This document shows, one piece after another, positions 34,895 through 43,835 of a stretch of 64,000 nt of DNA (the stretch's first letter is position 1; every line of letters begins with the position of its first letter). This DNA comes from Pseudooceanicola batsensis HTCC2597 (GTDB lineage: Bacteria; Pseudomonadota; Alphaproteobacteria; Rhodobacterales; Rhodobacteraceae), in NCBI RefSeq assembly GCF_000152725.1, contig NZ_AAMO01000015.1:22895-86894 (forward strand). Direction: 5' to 3'. The notes beneath the pieces were generated by a model. That model did not search any database and was not told the origin of the DNA. It was given only the letters and a program-made list of their open reading frames with translations. Position numbers and translations under genes: made by a program.

Positions 34895-35797
34895 TCAGAG
34901 GGCCCGATACCATGCGGCGATGCGACCAAGTTCCTCGTTTGCCTCGGGCGCGCGTCCCGAAAGCGCGGGAAAGACATGCTGCATGCCTTCGACGATAGAC
35001 AGGGTCACGTTTACGCCCTGTGCCTTGGCCTTTTCGTGCAACCGTTCGGCATCGCTCTTAAGCGTCTCGGCCCCTCCGGCATTGATATAGAGCGGCGGGT
35101 AACCGGTGAAATCGTTCTCCAGCGGGTTGGCCAACGGATTAAGCGGATCCGTGCCTTCACCGAGGAACATCCCCGCCATCGCTTCGAGGATCGGTTTGCC
35201 GACTAGCGCATCGGTTTCCGCGTTGGTTTCCAGTGTTTCCCCGCGCATCGCCATGTCGAGCCAGGGCGAATAGGCGATGACCGCTCCGGGCAGTGGCAAC
35301 CCAAGTTCGCGTAACTTCAGCACGCTGGCGATGGCAAGATTGCCGCCAGCACTGTCGCCAGCCGTCAGAATATTTCTTGCCTTGAAACCCTTATCCAGCA
35401 GCGCTTTGTATGCGGCTACTGCATCTTCGATCTGCGCCGGAAATGGGTGCTCGGGTGCGCGCCGATAGTGCAGGATCACCGACGTAACCCCAAGCACCTT
35501 AGCGAGGTGCCCTGCCATTTTTCGATGACTATCGGCTGAGCCGACGGCAAAGCCGCCACCATGAGTGTAAACAATTACACGCGAGGTATCTGCCCCGGCT
35601 GGTAGGGCCCAGATAGCCTCAACTCCTCCGACATGATCGCTTTTGTAGCTAACGTTTTCCGGCTCTAGTGCGGGCTGCCCCCATTCATCGAACATGCTGC
35701 GCAGGTTCGCGATCGTCAGGTCTGGGTTCTCGACCATCTGATCGGTCCAATTCTGATAAAGCGCCCGCAGCGTATCCGCTTCTCTACTGATTTCCAT
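34895..35797 (-). CDS. Alpha/beta hydrolase (HSL-type), probable lactone hydrolase
   Basis: A 300-residue esterase. Seen: the oxyanion motif HGGG at 79-82 and the nucleophile elbow GDSAGG with Ser149; an Asp in DPLNPLANP and a His in GMQHVFP complete the triad. This is the hormone-sensitive-lipase family, the same as ChnC-type caprolactone hydrolases. It would open epsilon-caprolactone to 6-hydroxyhexanoate. GGGAGG before ATG 35797 supports the start. It leads the leftward operon and is followed by the monooxygenase that makes its substrate. Confidence 0.82.
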   Translation of the reverse strand: MEISREADTLRALYQNWTDQMVENPDLTIANLRSMFDEWGQPALEPENVSYKSDHVGGVEAIWALPAGADTSRVIVYTHGGGFAVGSADSHRKMAGHLAKVLGVTSVILHYRRAPEHPFPAQIEDAVAAYKALLDKGFKARNILTAGDSAGGNLAIASVLKLRELGLPLPGAVIAYSPWLDMAMRGETLETNAETDALVGKPILEAMAGMFLGEGTDPLNPLANPLENDFTGYPPLYINAGGAETLKSDAERLHEKAKAQGVNVTLSIVEGMQHVFPALSGRAPEANEELGRIAAWYRAL

Positions 35798-35837
35798 GTT
35801 TATCCTCCCAAGCATAACATTTGGCAAAGCCACCAAC

Positions 35838-35863
35838 TGACGTCGCCAATCTCGAAGACGTCA
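35838..35863. promoter_or_regulatory. Inverted repeat before the catabolic operon
   Basis: TGACGTC and GACGTCA, separated by 12 bases, lie about 41 bases upstream of the esterase start. The place and symmetry suit an operator. Which regulator binds (AraC- or IclR-type of this island) is not known. Confidence 0.35.
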
Positions 35864-36084
35864 AACGGTCAACGGCATACGCCAATTATCTCAGAGTAAG
35901 GGCGAAAAATGCGCCATGTATTGAACAAACCTGCTTTGGAAATAGTATGATCGTGCTCAGCCTGTCGTGAGGCAGATATGCCCGTTACTAGGCTCTGTTG
36001 ATGGCGTGGATACCCCCTCCCGACGGCATCGCAATGTGCCACTATGATGAGCGTTAAAAGCCATCACAGAAGGAAGGAGCATCT

Positions 36085-37112
36085 ATGTCCGAAATTAAAA
36101 TTATCGGTGTCGACTTGGCAAAGCGCGTTATCCAGTTGCATGGTGCGTACAATGATGGGTCAGTCGCGTTTCGCAAAAAGCTTTCACGAGGCCAGTTTCT
36201 CGCGTTCGTGGCACAGCAACCCAAATGCATGATCGCCATGGAGGCGTGGCCACGGCGTATGGCTGGGGCCGCGAATTTGAGAAGCTGGGGTGCGACGTGC
36301 GGTTGATACCGCCGGTCTATGTGAAGCCGTTCGTCAAACGCCAGAAGAATGATGCGACCGATGCAGAGGCCATCTTGGAGGCTGCATTGCGTCCAACCAT
36401 GCGCTTTTTCGCAGTGAAGACGGAAGATCAGCAGGCCCGTGCCATGCTGTTTCGCACGCGGCAGATGTTTGTCGGCCAGCGCCCCCAGATGATCAACGCT
36501 TTACGCGGCCACCTCGCCGAACACGGATTGGTCGCGGCCCGCGGGCCTGCCCATCTCAAGCGACTCGCGGACGCAATCGCAGGTGATGACACCGCGCTGC
36601 ATGCTGAGGTTCGTGACCTCGGCCGGATGTATCTGGGGCAGATTGAGGGGCTGAATACGCGTGTTGCAGAGCTTGACGCGAAGATGCGATGTGCCGCCAA
36701 GAAAGCCGACTTGGTGCGCCGAACACAAACCATGCCGGGCGTGGTTCCTGTCACGGCGCTTGCGATCGAGACATTTGCCCGTGACCTGGCCACCTTCCGG
36801 CGCGGGTGCGATTTTGCCGCCTGGCTTGGGCTTGTGCCGAAGCAGCACTCGACGGGCGGCAAAGCCCGGCTCGGGAAGACCTCGAAGATGCGACAGCGCG
36901 ACTCCGGACACTCTTGGTCTCTGGCGCTATGGCTGTCCTCCAGGCTGTCGAGCGGTTTGACACACCGAATAATGGCTGGCTGAAACGCCTACTAACCCGC
37001 AAGCCGCGCATGGGTCGCCGCGATTGCGCTGGCCAACAAGATGGCGCGTGGCCTCTGGGCCATCATAATGAAACAAGAGGATTACCGGAATCCGGTGGCG
37101 GCGATGGCATAG
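36085..37112 (+). pseudogene. IS110-family transposase, multiply frameshifted
   Basis: The reading jumps frame at least three times: KIIGVDLAKRVIQLHG (Asp of the RuvC-like domain) in the first frame to about 36245, DVRLIPPVYVKPFVKRQKND and the MPGVVPVTALAIETF transposase_20 region in the second, LVSGAMAVLQAVERF in a third, and LANKMARGLWAI...NPVAAMA in a fourth, ending at TAG 37110-37112. All conserved parts are present, so this is a once complete IS110 element now dead. A GGAAGGAG precedes the ATG. It splits the island between the esterase operon and the second half. Confidence 0.88.
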
Positions 37113-37436
37113 CGAAGACGGCATGCCACGACGTCCCGGTAAGTTGGGAGTGTGAGGAGGTCACTGAAAAGTAAGGGCAAAGGATCGATCAGATCCGGGT
37201 CAGAGAAAGCAGCATTTGTGCAGGAGCCACCGAGCTCGGTTTGTTGATATGCCTCTGGTCCGCGCATCGCCATACCGGCCCGCGGTTACATCAGCGCCGC
37301 ACACAGAGGCCTGATACATGACCGCACCCGATCACACGCTCGCGCCGTTCAAAAAATCACTTGCACCAATGGGGGCATGCATGCACAAATCCCGTGTCGG
37401 ACTCATCTTATGAATCCAGCGTGGTAGCTGAGGTGC
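37113..37436. other. Spacer between IS110 and IS5 remnants
   Basis: About 320 bases without a credible gene. It probably holds the right end of the IS110 element and the left end of the IS5 element; I could not fix either border. Confidence 0.4.
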
Positions 37437-38182
37437 ATGAGCAGACCGACAACCCCGACATACAAGACCATGAACTGGCCCGCTTATAACGAAGCGCTCA
37501 AGCGCCGTGGCTCGCTGACGATCTGGTTTGACCCCGAGATGAGCTGGGAGGCCGTGCCGACAGGCAGAAGAGTTACAGCGACGCCGCGACCCAGACCTGT
37601 CTTTCGATGAAGGTCCTGTTCGGCATGGCCTTGCGACAGGCGACCGGGTTCGTCGAGAGCCTGTTGCGGCTGATCGGTCTCGACTGGACGGTGCTCGACT
37701 TCAGCACCCTGTCCCGGCGCCAGAAGACCCTGGCCGTGAACATCCCGTATCGCGGCTCCAAAGGGCCGTTGCACTTGTTGGTGGACAGCACGGGGATCAA
37801 GCTTGAAGGTGAGTGGCATGCCCGCAAGCATGGCGGCCCCAAGCGACGGGTCTGGCGCAAGATCCACCTCGGGATCGACGAGCAAACGTTGGAAGTGCGC
37901 GCTGTTCAGATCACCGGGAGCCACATCGGTGACGCTCCAGTGTTACCCAACCTTCTTGAACAGATCCCGGCAGACCAGCAGTGTCACGGCTGACGGTGCG
38001 TATGACACACGAAAATGCCAGGACGCGATTGCGGACCGTGGCGTCCACGCCGTTATCCCACCAGGTAAGAACGCAAAGTCTTGGAAGACCATCACCGCCT
38101 AAGCCGCGTCGAGACGAAGATGCACTGTGTTAAGTTGCTGGGGCAGCGCCTTATGGCGCGGGACTTTGACCGTCAGGTCGCG
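37437..38182 (+). pseudogene. IS5-family transposase remnant
   Basis: Recognisable IS5-type transposase pieces: TYKTMNWPAYNEALKRRGSL, WFDPEMSWE, then after a frame change MKVLFGMALRQATGFVESLL, LLVDSTGIKLEGEWHARKHG and VRAVQITGSHIGDAPVLP, then in another frame TADGAYDTRKC. A deletion joins ...WKTITA to VETKMHCVKLLGQRLMARDFDRQVA, and the sequence then breaks off at about 38182 into the end of the hydratase/dehydrogenase gene. The element is not functional. Confidence 0.85.
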
Positions 38183-40212
38183 AAAACCCTTTCTAAATAA
38201 CGAGGCACCCTCCAGTCGCAAGGGTCCTCTTTGACAAGCGCGCTAAACAGCGCGGTCAACCGATCCTTGCCGATATTTTTGGCGTGGTGCATCAGGCCTC
38301 CCCGCCAGCGGGGAAATCCGTAGCCGTGAATCATTACTAGGTCGATGTCTTGCGGTTTTTCTGCTACGCCTTCGTCAAGGATATCGCAGGCTTCCGCCAC
38401 CATTGTGAGCAAGAGCCTTTCTACGATTTCGTCAGCTGAGAACTCGCGGCGAGTGAAGTTCATTTCTTCTGAGACACGGAGTATTTCGCTAGCGACCAGC
38501 TCCGAATGTGAGGGTTTGCCGTCTGGCCCATAGTCGTACCATCCGGCGCCCGATTTGCGTCCTAGGCGTTTGTGCTTTTCGACCAGCCGCTCGACCAAGG
38601 GCACGTGACCACAGCAGTTCCCTTCGGCAACTGCCTTGCGACGGATATTCGCGTAGGCGATGTCCAGCCCCGACATGTCCTGTGCAGCATATGGACCCAT
38701 CGCCATACCGAATCCGCGCATAGCCGCGTCGATCTCGTCGACATTAGCCCCCTCCACCAGAAGGCGATTAGCGGCGCGACGGTAGCTCGACAAAATTCGG
38801 TTTCCGATGAAGCCATCGCAAACACCAGACAGTACCGGGATTTTACCAAGCCTGTGCGCCAGCACAAGTGCTGCACCTAATGTTCCGTCTGACGTTCGGT
38901 CGCTCCTGACGACTTCCAGAAGTTTCATAATATGCGCAGGACTGAAGAAATGCATCCCTACAAAGCGTGCCGGGTGTTTCAACCCATCAGAGAGCCGATT
39001 TACATCGAGATAGGATGTGTTTGTGGCAATGATGGTCTCGGGTGGCAGTGCGCCTTCGAGTTCGGTCAGGATCGCGGTCTTAACCGCAAAATCCTCGAAG
39101 GCCGCCTCGATTGCTAGATCGGTTGGTGGCAGAGCGTCATAGCCTGAGACCGTAACCAGCCGGTCTTCAACCGTCTTTGCCGCATCGACGGACAGAATAC
39201 CGCGACTGATACCCTGATCAATCAGCTTTTGCAGGTTTTTACTGGCCCACTCGGCGGACGAGGCACTACGTTCGACGACAGTCACCGAGATCCCTGCGGT
39301 CGCCAGCGTGTACGCAATAGCTGCGCCCATATTGCCACCACCGACCACGATGGCGGTTTCAGCATCTCGGGAAGGTCGGGGGTAGGCGCGCCCCTTGTTG
39401 GTTGCGGTACGCTCGGTGAAGAAAACGTGCCTAAGGGCCCGCGCCTGATCCGAGGTACGAAGGTCCAAAAACGCAGAGCGCTCGCTGGCTAGTGCGTCGT
39501 GCAGCGGCGTCGTCGCACTGGTCGCGACTAGGTTCACCGCAACCTGCGGGGCATTCTGGCCAGGCATACGCCGCGCTACATGCGCTCGGGCGACTTCCGC
39601 TGCGACGTGGTTTGGCTTTGGTGAAGGAAGATTGTCGGGTGCCTGTGCCGCCTCAAGTACATCGTCATCGAGAGCTATGGCCGCGCCAAGCGGGTCATCG
39701 GCTAGCAGCTGGATCAGTCCCATTTTCAGTGCCTGCTCGGCGGAAACAGCCTTCCCGGTGACAATCATGTCAAGCGCAGCTTCAATACCGATAAGTCGCG
39801 GCAGTCTTTGGGTTCCCCCTGCGCCAGGCACGATCCCCAAGTTTACCTCTGGCAAGCCCAGTTTGGCAGAAGTTGAGGCGATGCGATAGCAGCAAGCCAG
39901 AGCAATCTCTAGTCCCCCACCAAGCGCAGCCCCGTTGATTGCTGCGATAGTAGGAATCGGGAGGTGTGCAAGTTGCATCAGCACATCATTTAGTTGTGGA
40001 TCAACAGGCAACTTACCGAATTCCTTCGCATCCGCGCCCGCGACGAAGGTCGTTCCTGTGCCGGTGATAATCAGCCTGGTAGCCCCAGTTTCGAGGACTT
40101 TGAAGATACAGTGTTGTATTCCAGCCCGAACCTCCGCGTTGATTAGGTTAAGCGGCGAATTGTCTATGGTCAGAATTGCTGCGTCATTTGAGAAGCTTAA
40201 TTCAACAGGCAT
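38173..40212 (-). CDS. Enoyl-CoA hydratase / 3-hydroxyacyl-CoA dehydrogenase fusion (FadB/FadJ-like)
   Basis: A 679-residue bifunctional enzyme. Residues 1 to about 190 are a crotonase domain with the oxyanion region VAGADAKEFG and the acid residues in ALGGGLE (Glu102) and LPEVNLG (Glu122). From about 285 there is an NAD-binding dehydrogenase domain with VVGGGNMGAAIA, ATNTSYLDVN and the catalytic His in MHFFSPAHIMK. It would hydrate 2,3-dehydroadipyl-CoA and oxidise the product to 3-oxoadipyl-CoA. ATG at 40212 is chosen for GAGGA five bases upstream; ATG 40218 and GTG 40222-40224 are alternatives. Its last codons and TGA stop come from the fused IS5 remnant, so a few native C-terminal residues may be lost. 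Confidence 0.88.
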   Translation of the reverse strand: MPVELSFSNDAAILTIDNSPLNLINAEVRAGIQHCIFKVLETGATRLIITGTGTTFVAGADAKEFGKLPVDPQLNDVLMQLAHLPIPTIAAINGAALGGGLEIALACCYRIASTSAKLGLPEVNLGIVPGAGGTQRLPRLIGIEAALDMIVTGKAVSAEQALKMGLIQLLADDPLGAAIALDDDVLEAAQAPDNLPSPKPNHVAAEVARAHVARRMPGQNAPQVAVNLVATSATTPLHDALASERSAFLDLRTSDQARALRHVFFTERTATNKGRAYPRPSRDAETAIVVGGGNMGAAIAYTLATAGISVTVVERSASSAEWASKNLQKLIDQGISRGILSVDAAKTVEDRLVTVSGYDALPPTDLAIEAAFEDFAVKTAILTELEGALPPETIIATNTSYLDVNRLSDGLKHPARFVGMHFFSPAHIMKLLEVVRSDRTSDGTLGAALVLAHRLGKIPVLSGVCDGFIGNRILSSYRRAANRLLVEGANVDEIDAAMRGFGMAMGPYAAQDMSGLDIAYANIRRKAVAEGNCCGHVPLVERLVEKHKRLGRKSGAGWYDYGPDGKPSHSELVASEILRVSEEMNFTRREFSADEIVERLLLTMVAEACDILDEGVAEKPQDIDLVMIHGYGFPRWRGGLMHHAKNIGKDRLTALFSALVKEDPCDWRVPRYLERVFAT

Positions 40213-40220
40213 GGGCATCC

Positions 40221-41675
40221 TCACAGCACTGGCGCGCGATTGCGCGAGATAAATTTGGTAATGAGATAGCCTTCGAAGGTTTCCGTCCCGCCTTCAGTCC
40301 CATAGCCGCTGTCTCTCACGCCTCCAAACGGAGTCTCGGGCAGAGCGAGGCCGAACTGGTTGATGCTTACCATACCTGCCTGCAAACCCGCAGCTGCTTT
40401 ATCTGCACGCTCTAACGAATTGGTAAAGACATAGGACGCCAGCCCGAAGGGTAGCCCGTTGGCCCGCGACAGTCCGTCCTCTATGTCACGAAAAGACGAG
40501 ACGACAGCAATCGGGCCGAAGGGTTCTTCGCGCATCAAGTCAATGTCGTCGTTGGGCGTATCGACGATTGTCGGGGCATAGAAGTTACCATGATTTCCAA
40601 GCCTTTTGCCTCCCGTCAACACCCGTGCGCCGTTTTCGCGGGCATCCTCGACGAGCTTTTCCATCGCATTCACGCGTCCGCGATGACACAATGGCCCCAT
40701 CTGTGTGCCCTCGGTTAAACCATCGCCCACCTTTACGCTCTCAAATGCTGAAACTAGCTCGGACAGAAATCGGTCGTAGATGCCTTGTTGTACGTAAAAC
40801 CGGGTTGGGGCGATGCACACCTGGCCTGCATTGCGCAGCTTGTTGCCCGCCAAGGCGCGCGCCGCGGCCGTGGCATCGGCGTCGTCGAACACCAATACGG
40901 GCGCGTGACCGCCGAGTTCCATCGTCGCCCGCTTCATGTGGCGGCCAGCCAATTCTGCCAGATGCTTGCCCACCTCGACCGAACCGGTGAAGGTGATCTT
41001 GCGCACCTCGGGGCGCGCAATAAGAGTTTCCGAAATGAAGGCCGCATTACCCCAGACAAGGTTCAGACAGCCTTCGGGCAAGCCTGCATCCAGCAGATAG
41101 CGCGCAATTGCCATGCAGCCCGCCGGAGCCTCTGCCGGGGCTTTCAAGATCATCGTGCAACCTGACGCAAGCGCCGCCGCGACCTTGCGTACCGCTTGGC
41201 TCAGCGGAAAATTCCAAGGCGTGATGGCAAGGCAGACGCCTATCGGTTCGCGCACGACAAGCTGCTGTACCCCCGGGCTGCGCGATGGAATGATGCGCCC
41301 ATAAATGCGCCGACATTCCTCGGCGTGCCAGTCGACGTGGTCAGCTGAGGCGCGGACCTCAGCCAAGGCCTCAGCCAGCGGCTTGCCTTCATCGAGAGTG
41401 ATCCAGCCAGCGATCAGTCTGTCATTTTGGCGCAGCAGGTCGGCAAACCGTCGCAAAATTGCACTTCGTTCCATGGGAGAGCTGTTTTTCCATCGGCGAA
41501 AAGCTGATTCGGCCGAGTGAACCGCATGGTCCAGATCTGCGGCGCTAGCCTGCGGAATCTGTCCGATAGTTTGCCCGTTTGCAGGGTTTATGACTGCACG
41601 ATCCTCCGGCGTGGGAGAAGCGATCCAGTCCCGTCCGATGAGGTGCTGGATGGTCGGATAATTCATTTCTTTCAT
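40221..41675 (-). CDS. Aldehyde dehydrogenase, probable 6-oxohexanoate dehydrogenase
   Basis: A 484-residue NAD(P)-dependent aldehyde dehydrogenase close to succinate-semialdehyde dehydrogenases. Seen: Asn155 in TPWNFP, Glu253 in MELGG and the catalytic Cys287 in GQVCIAP, plus FGPIAVV and ETPFGGVRDSGYG near the end. An omega-semialdehyde acid such as 6-oxohexanoate, going to adipate, fits both family and context. It is divergent from the IclR gene, with an IclR-like operator between, and runs into the hydratase gene with a stop/start overlap region. ATG at 41675 is preferred; ATG 41666 is possible. Confidence 0.85.
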   Translation of the reverse strand: MKEMNYPTIQHLIGRDWIASPTPEDRAVINPANGQTIGQIPQASAADLDHAVHSAESAFRRWKNSSPMERSAILRRFADLLRQNDRLIAGWITLDEGKPLAEALAEVRASADHVDWHAEECRRIYGRIIPSRSPGVQQLVVREPIGVCLAITPWNFPLSQAVRKVAAALASGCTMILKAPAEAPAGCMAIARYLLDAGLPEGCLNLVWGNAAFISETLIARPEVRKITFTGSVEVGKHLAELAGRHMKRATMELGGHAPVLVFDDADATAAARALAGNKLRNAGQVCIAPTRFYVQQGIYDRFLSELVSAFESVKVGDGLTEGTQMGPLCHRGRVNAMEKLVEDARENGARVLTGGKRLGNHGNFYAPTIVDTPNDDIDLMREEPFGPIAVVSSFRDIEDGLSRANGLPFGLASYVFTNSLERADKAAAGLQAGMVSINQFGLALPETPFGGVRDSGYGTEGGTETFEGYLITKFISRNRAPVL

Positions 41676-41746
41676 GGCGTTATGCCCTCGCTCAGTTGTG
41701 TCATCCGCAGGATCCGGCACGAAGGGGACCAGATGGACGACTTTAG

Positions 41747-41765
41747 TTTTCCGCATAGCGGAAAA
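41747..41765. promoter_or_regulatory. Candidate IclR operator
   Basis: A perfect inverted repeat TTTTCCGC-ATA-GCGGAAAA in the 171-base gap between the divergent aldehyde dehydrogenase and iclR-type genes. TTCCGCATAGCGGAA-like palindromes are usual for IclR-family regulators. It is placed to control both directions. Confidence 0.65.
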
Positions 41766-41846
41766 GTTTACCACAGTATTGACGCGGACGTTATCGATCG
41801 TTTAGATGTGTTTCAAGACGCATAATTCTTCCCGAGGAGGGATGTC

Positions 41847-42641
41847 GTGAGACCAAGGAAAGACCGCACCAAGGACGCCGAGAGACAGGACCGCGATTTT
41901 GTCACGGCGTTGGCGCGCGGCTTGGAGCTGTTGCGGGCCTTTCGGCGGGAAGGGGAAGCTCTGGGGAATGGTGAGTTGGCCGAGCGCACTGGCCTGAGCA
42001 GATCGACGGTCTCCCGGCTGGCCTATACACTGAACAAGCTGGAATACCTCAGCTACGACCCGGATACAGCACGTTATCGACTGGCCCCTCCAGTGCTTTC
42101 GTTGGGTTTCTCCTGCCTTGCAGGGATTCCGCTGCGGCAACTGGCGAAGCCCTTTATGCAGGAGCTGGCTGATTACACAGGCATGCCGGTGGCCATGGCC
42201 AGTCGTGACCGGCTATCGATGGTCTATCTGGAGCGGTGCAAGGGCACTAATGCCGTCACGCTGGCGATCGAGGTTGGTGCCCATATTAAACTGGCCACGA
42301 CCGCGGTTGGTCGCGCCTGCATAGCGGCGCACGACCCGGATGAGCGGGCCAGAATTCTGGCCCTTGTGGAGGAACATGAAGGCGACAACTGGCCGAATGT
42401 GCAGCCCGGAATCGAAGCAGCTATCGCAGACTACCAACAGCACGGTTACTGCACGTCCTTCACGGAGTGGAAACGTGATGTGAACGCTGTAGCGGTGCCC
42501 TTCGTGCCGAAGGACGGCTCACCCATTATTGCCTTCAACTGCGGTGGCCCTTCGCAAACCCTTACGCGCGACTGGATCGAAAGCGACGTCGCGCACCGCC
42601 TTGTCGATCTTGTCCGCCGCGTTGCGGCGGTCGCACCCTGA
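41847..42641 (+). CDS. IclR-family transcriptional regulator
   Basis: A 264-residue regulator. Seen: N-terminal winged helix (ALARGLELLRAF, NGELAERTGLSRSTVSRLAYTL, YRLAPPVLSLG) and a C-terminal effector domain with LATTAVGRACIAA and VNAVAVPFV. Members close to PcaR/PobR/PcaU control aromatic and dicarboxylic acid breakdown. The GTG start has GGAGGGA upstream. It likely responds to a pathway acid (for example adipate) and acts at the inverted repeat just upstream; both are inference. It is followed at 15 bases by the acyl-CoA dehydrogenase gene, so it is transcribed with the catabolic genes. Confidence 0.87.
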   Translation: MRPRKDRTKDAERQDRDFVTALARGLELLRAFRREGEALGNGELAERTGLSRSTVSRLAYTLNKLEYLSYDPDTARYRLAPPVLSLGFSCLAGIPLRQLAKPFMQELADYTGMPVAMASRDRLSMVYLERCKGTNAVTLAIEVGAHIKLATTAVGRACIAAHDPDERARILALVEEHEGDNWPNVQPGIEAAIADYQQHGYCTSFTEWKRDVNAVAVPFVPKDGSPIIAFNCGGPSQTLTRDWIESDVAHRLVDLVRRVAAVAP

Positions 42642-42656
42642 ACAATAGAGAGCATC

Positions 42657-43817
42657 ATGGCCCTTGATAAAGATACCCTTTCCCAGTTTCTCGACGCGCT
42701 CGACCGCTTCGTGAAAGAGCGACTAATCCCTTACGAGGATCGCGTCGCCGACGAGGATGTGATTCCGCCGATGCTGGTCGATGAAATCCGCATGATGGGC
42801 CTTTTCGGCATGTCGATCCCGGAAGATTTCGGCGGGCTCGGCTTGTCGATGATAGAGGAAGTGCAAGCCGCTTTCGTTCTTGGCCAGGCTTCGCCTGCGT
42901 TCCGGTCGCTAGTTGGCACCAACAACGGGATCGGCTCTCAGGGAATCATCATCGATGGAACCGACGAGCAGAAGGCGCAGTATCTACCAGCTCTCGCGTC
43001 CGGAGATATGATCGCATCCTTCGCCCTAACCGAGCCAGATGCTGGGTCGGATGCTGGCAGTCTGCGCACTACGGCGCGGCGTGACGGTAACGATTTCCTT
43101 CTGAACGGCACGAAACGCTACATTACCAATGCACCGCGTGCCGATCTATTCACGGTTTTTGCCCGGACCAATCCAGAGGCGGAAGGTTCTGCCGGCGTAA
43201 GCGCCTTTCTCGTCGAGGCAGGGACGCCAGGCATAACGCTTGGCCAGCCTGACAGGAAGATGGGGCAGAAGGGCTCGCACACATGCGACGTCATCCTTGA
43301 CAATGTCCGCGTGCCTGCCGCGAACATTATCGGCGGGCCGGACCGTCTGAACAAGGGCTTTAAGACAGCAATGAAAGTCCTTGACCGGGGCCGACTGCAT
43401 ATTTCTGCCGTCTGTGTGGGCGCCGCCGAACGGCTGATCCGTGACAGCCTATCCTATGCGATGGAACGCAAACAATTCGGTGAACCCATCGCTGAAAAGC
43501 AACTGATCCAAGCCATGCTGGCTGACAGTCGCGCCGAGGCCTTCGCAGCGCGTTGCATGATCGAAGAAACAGCACGCCGCAAGGACGCTGGTCAGAACGT
43601 GTCGACTGATGCTGCCTGCTGCAAGATGTTTGCCAGTGAGATGGTAGGTCGAGTGGCCGATCGCGCAGTGCAAATCCACGGCGGTGCAGGATACATGGCC
43701 GAATATGCGGTCGAGCGCTTCTATCGCGATGTGCGTCTCTTCCGCATCTACGAGGGGACAACCCAGATTCAGCAAATACTGATCGCGCGGAATATGATCC
43801 GCACTGCAGCAGCTTAA
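42657..43817 (+). CDS. Acyl-CoA dehydrogenase, probable adipyl-CoA dehydrogenase
   Basis: A 386-residue FAD enzyme. Seen: FALTEPDAGSDAGSLRT (ACAD signature 1), KRYITNAPRADLF, QIHGGAGYMAEY, and the catalytic Glu366 in IYEGTTQIQ. It would make the 2,3-double bond in adipyl-CoA, passing electrons to the ETF encoded at 30559-32237. It is not glutaryl-CoA-dehydrogenase-like in any way I can prove, but a glutaryl-CoA substrate cannot be excluded by eye. It lies between the regulator and the iron alcohol dehydrogenase in a rightward operon. Confidence 0.88.
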   Translation: MALDKDTLSQFLDALDRFVKERLIPYEDRVADEDVIPPMLVDEIRMMGLFGMSIPEDFGGLGLSMIEEVQAAFVLGQASPAFRSLVGTNNGIGSQGIIIDGTDEQKAQYLPALASGDMIASFALTEPDAGSDAGSLRTTARRDGNDFLLNGTKRYITNAPRADLFTVFARTNPEAEGSAGVSAFLVEAGTPGITLGQPDRKMGQKGSHTCDVILDNVRVPAANIIGGPDRLNKGFKTAMKVLDRGRLHISAVCVGAAERLIRDSLSYAMERKQFGEPIAEKQLIQAMLADSRAEAFAARCMIEETARRKDAGQNVSTDAACCKMFASEMVGRVADRAVQIHGGAGYMAEYAVERFYRDVRLFRIYEGTTQIQQILIARNMIRTAAA

Positions 43818-43835
43818 CAGGAGCGAAGACAAACT

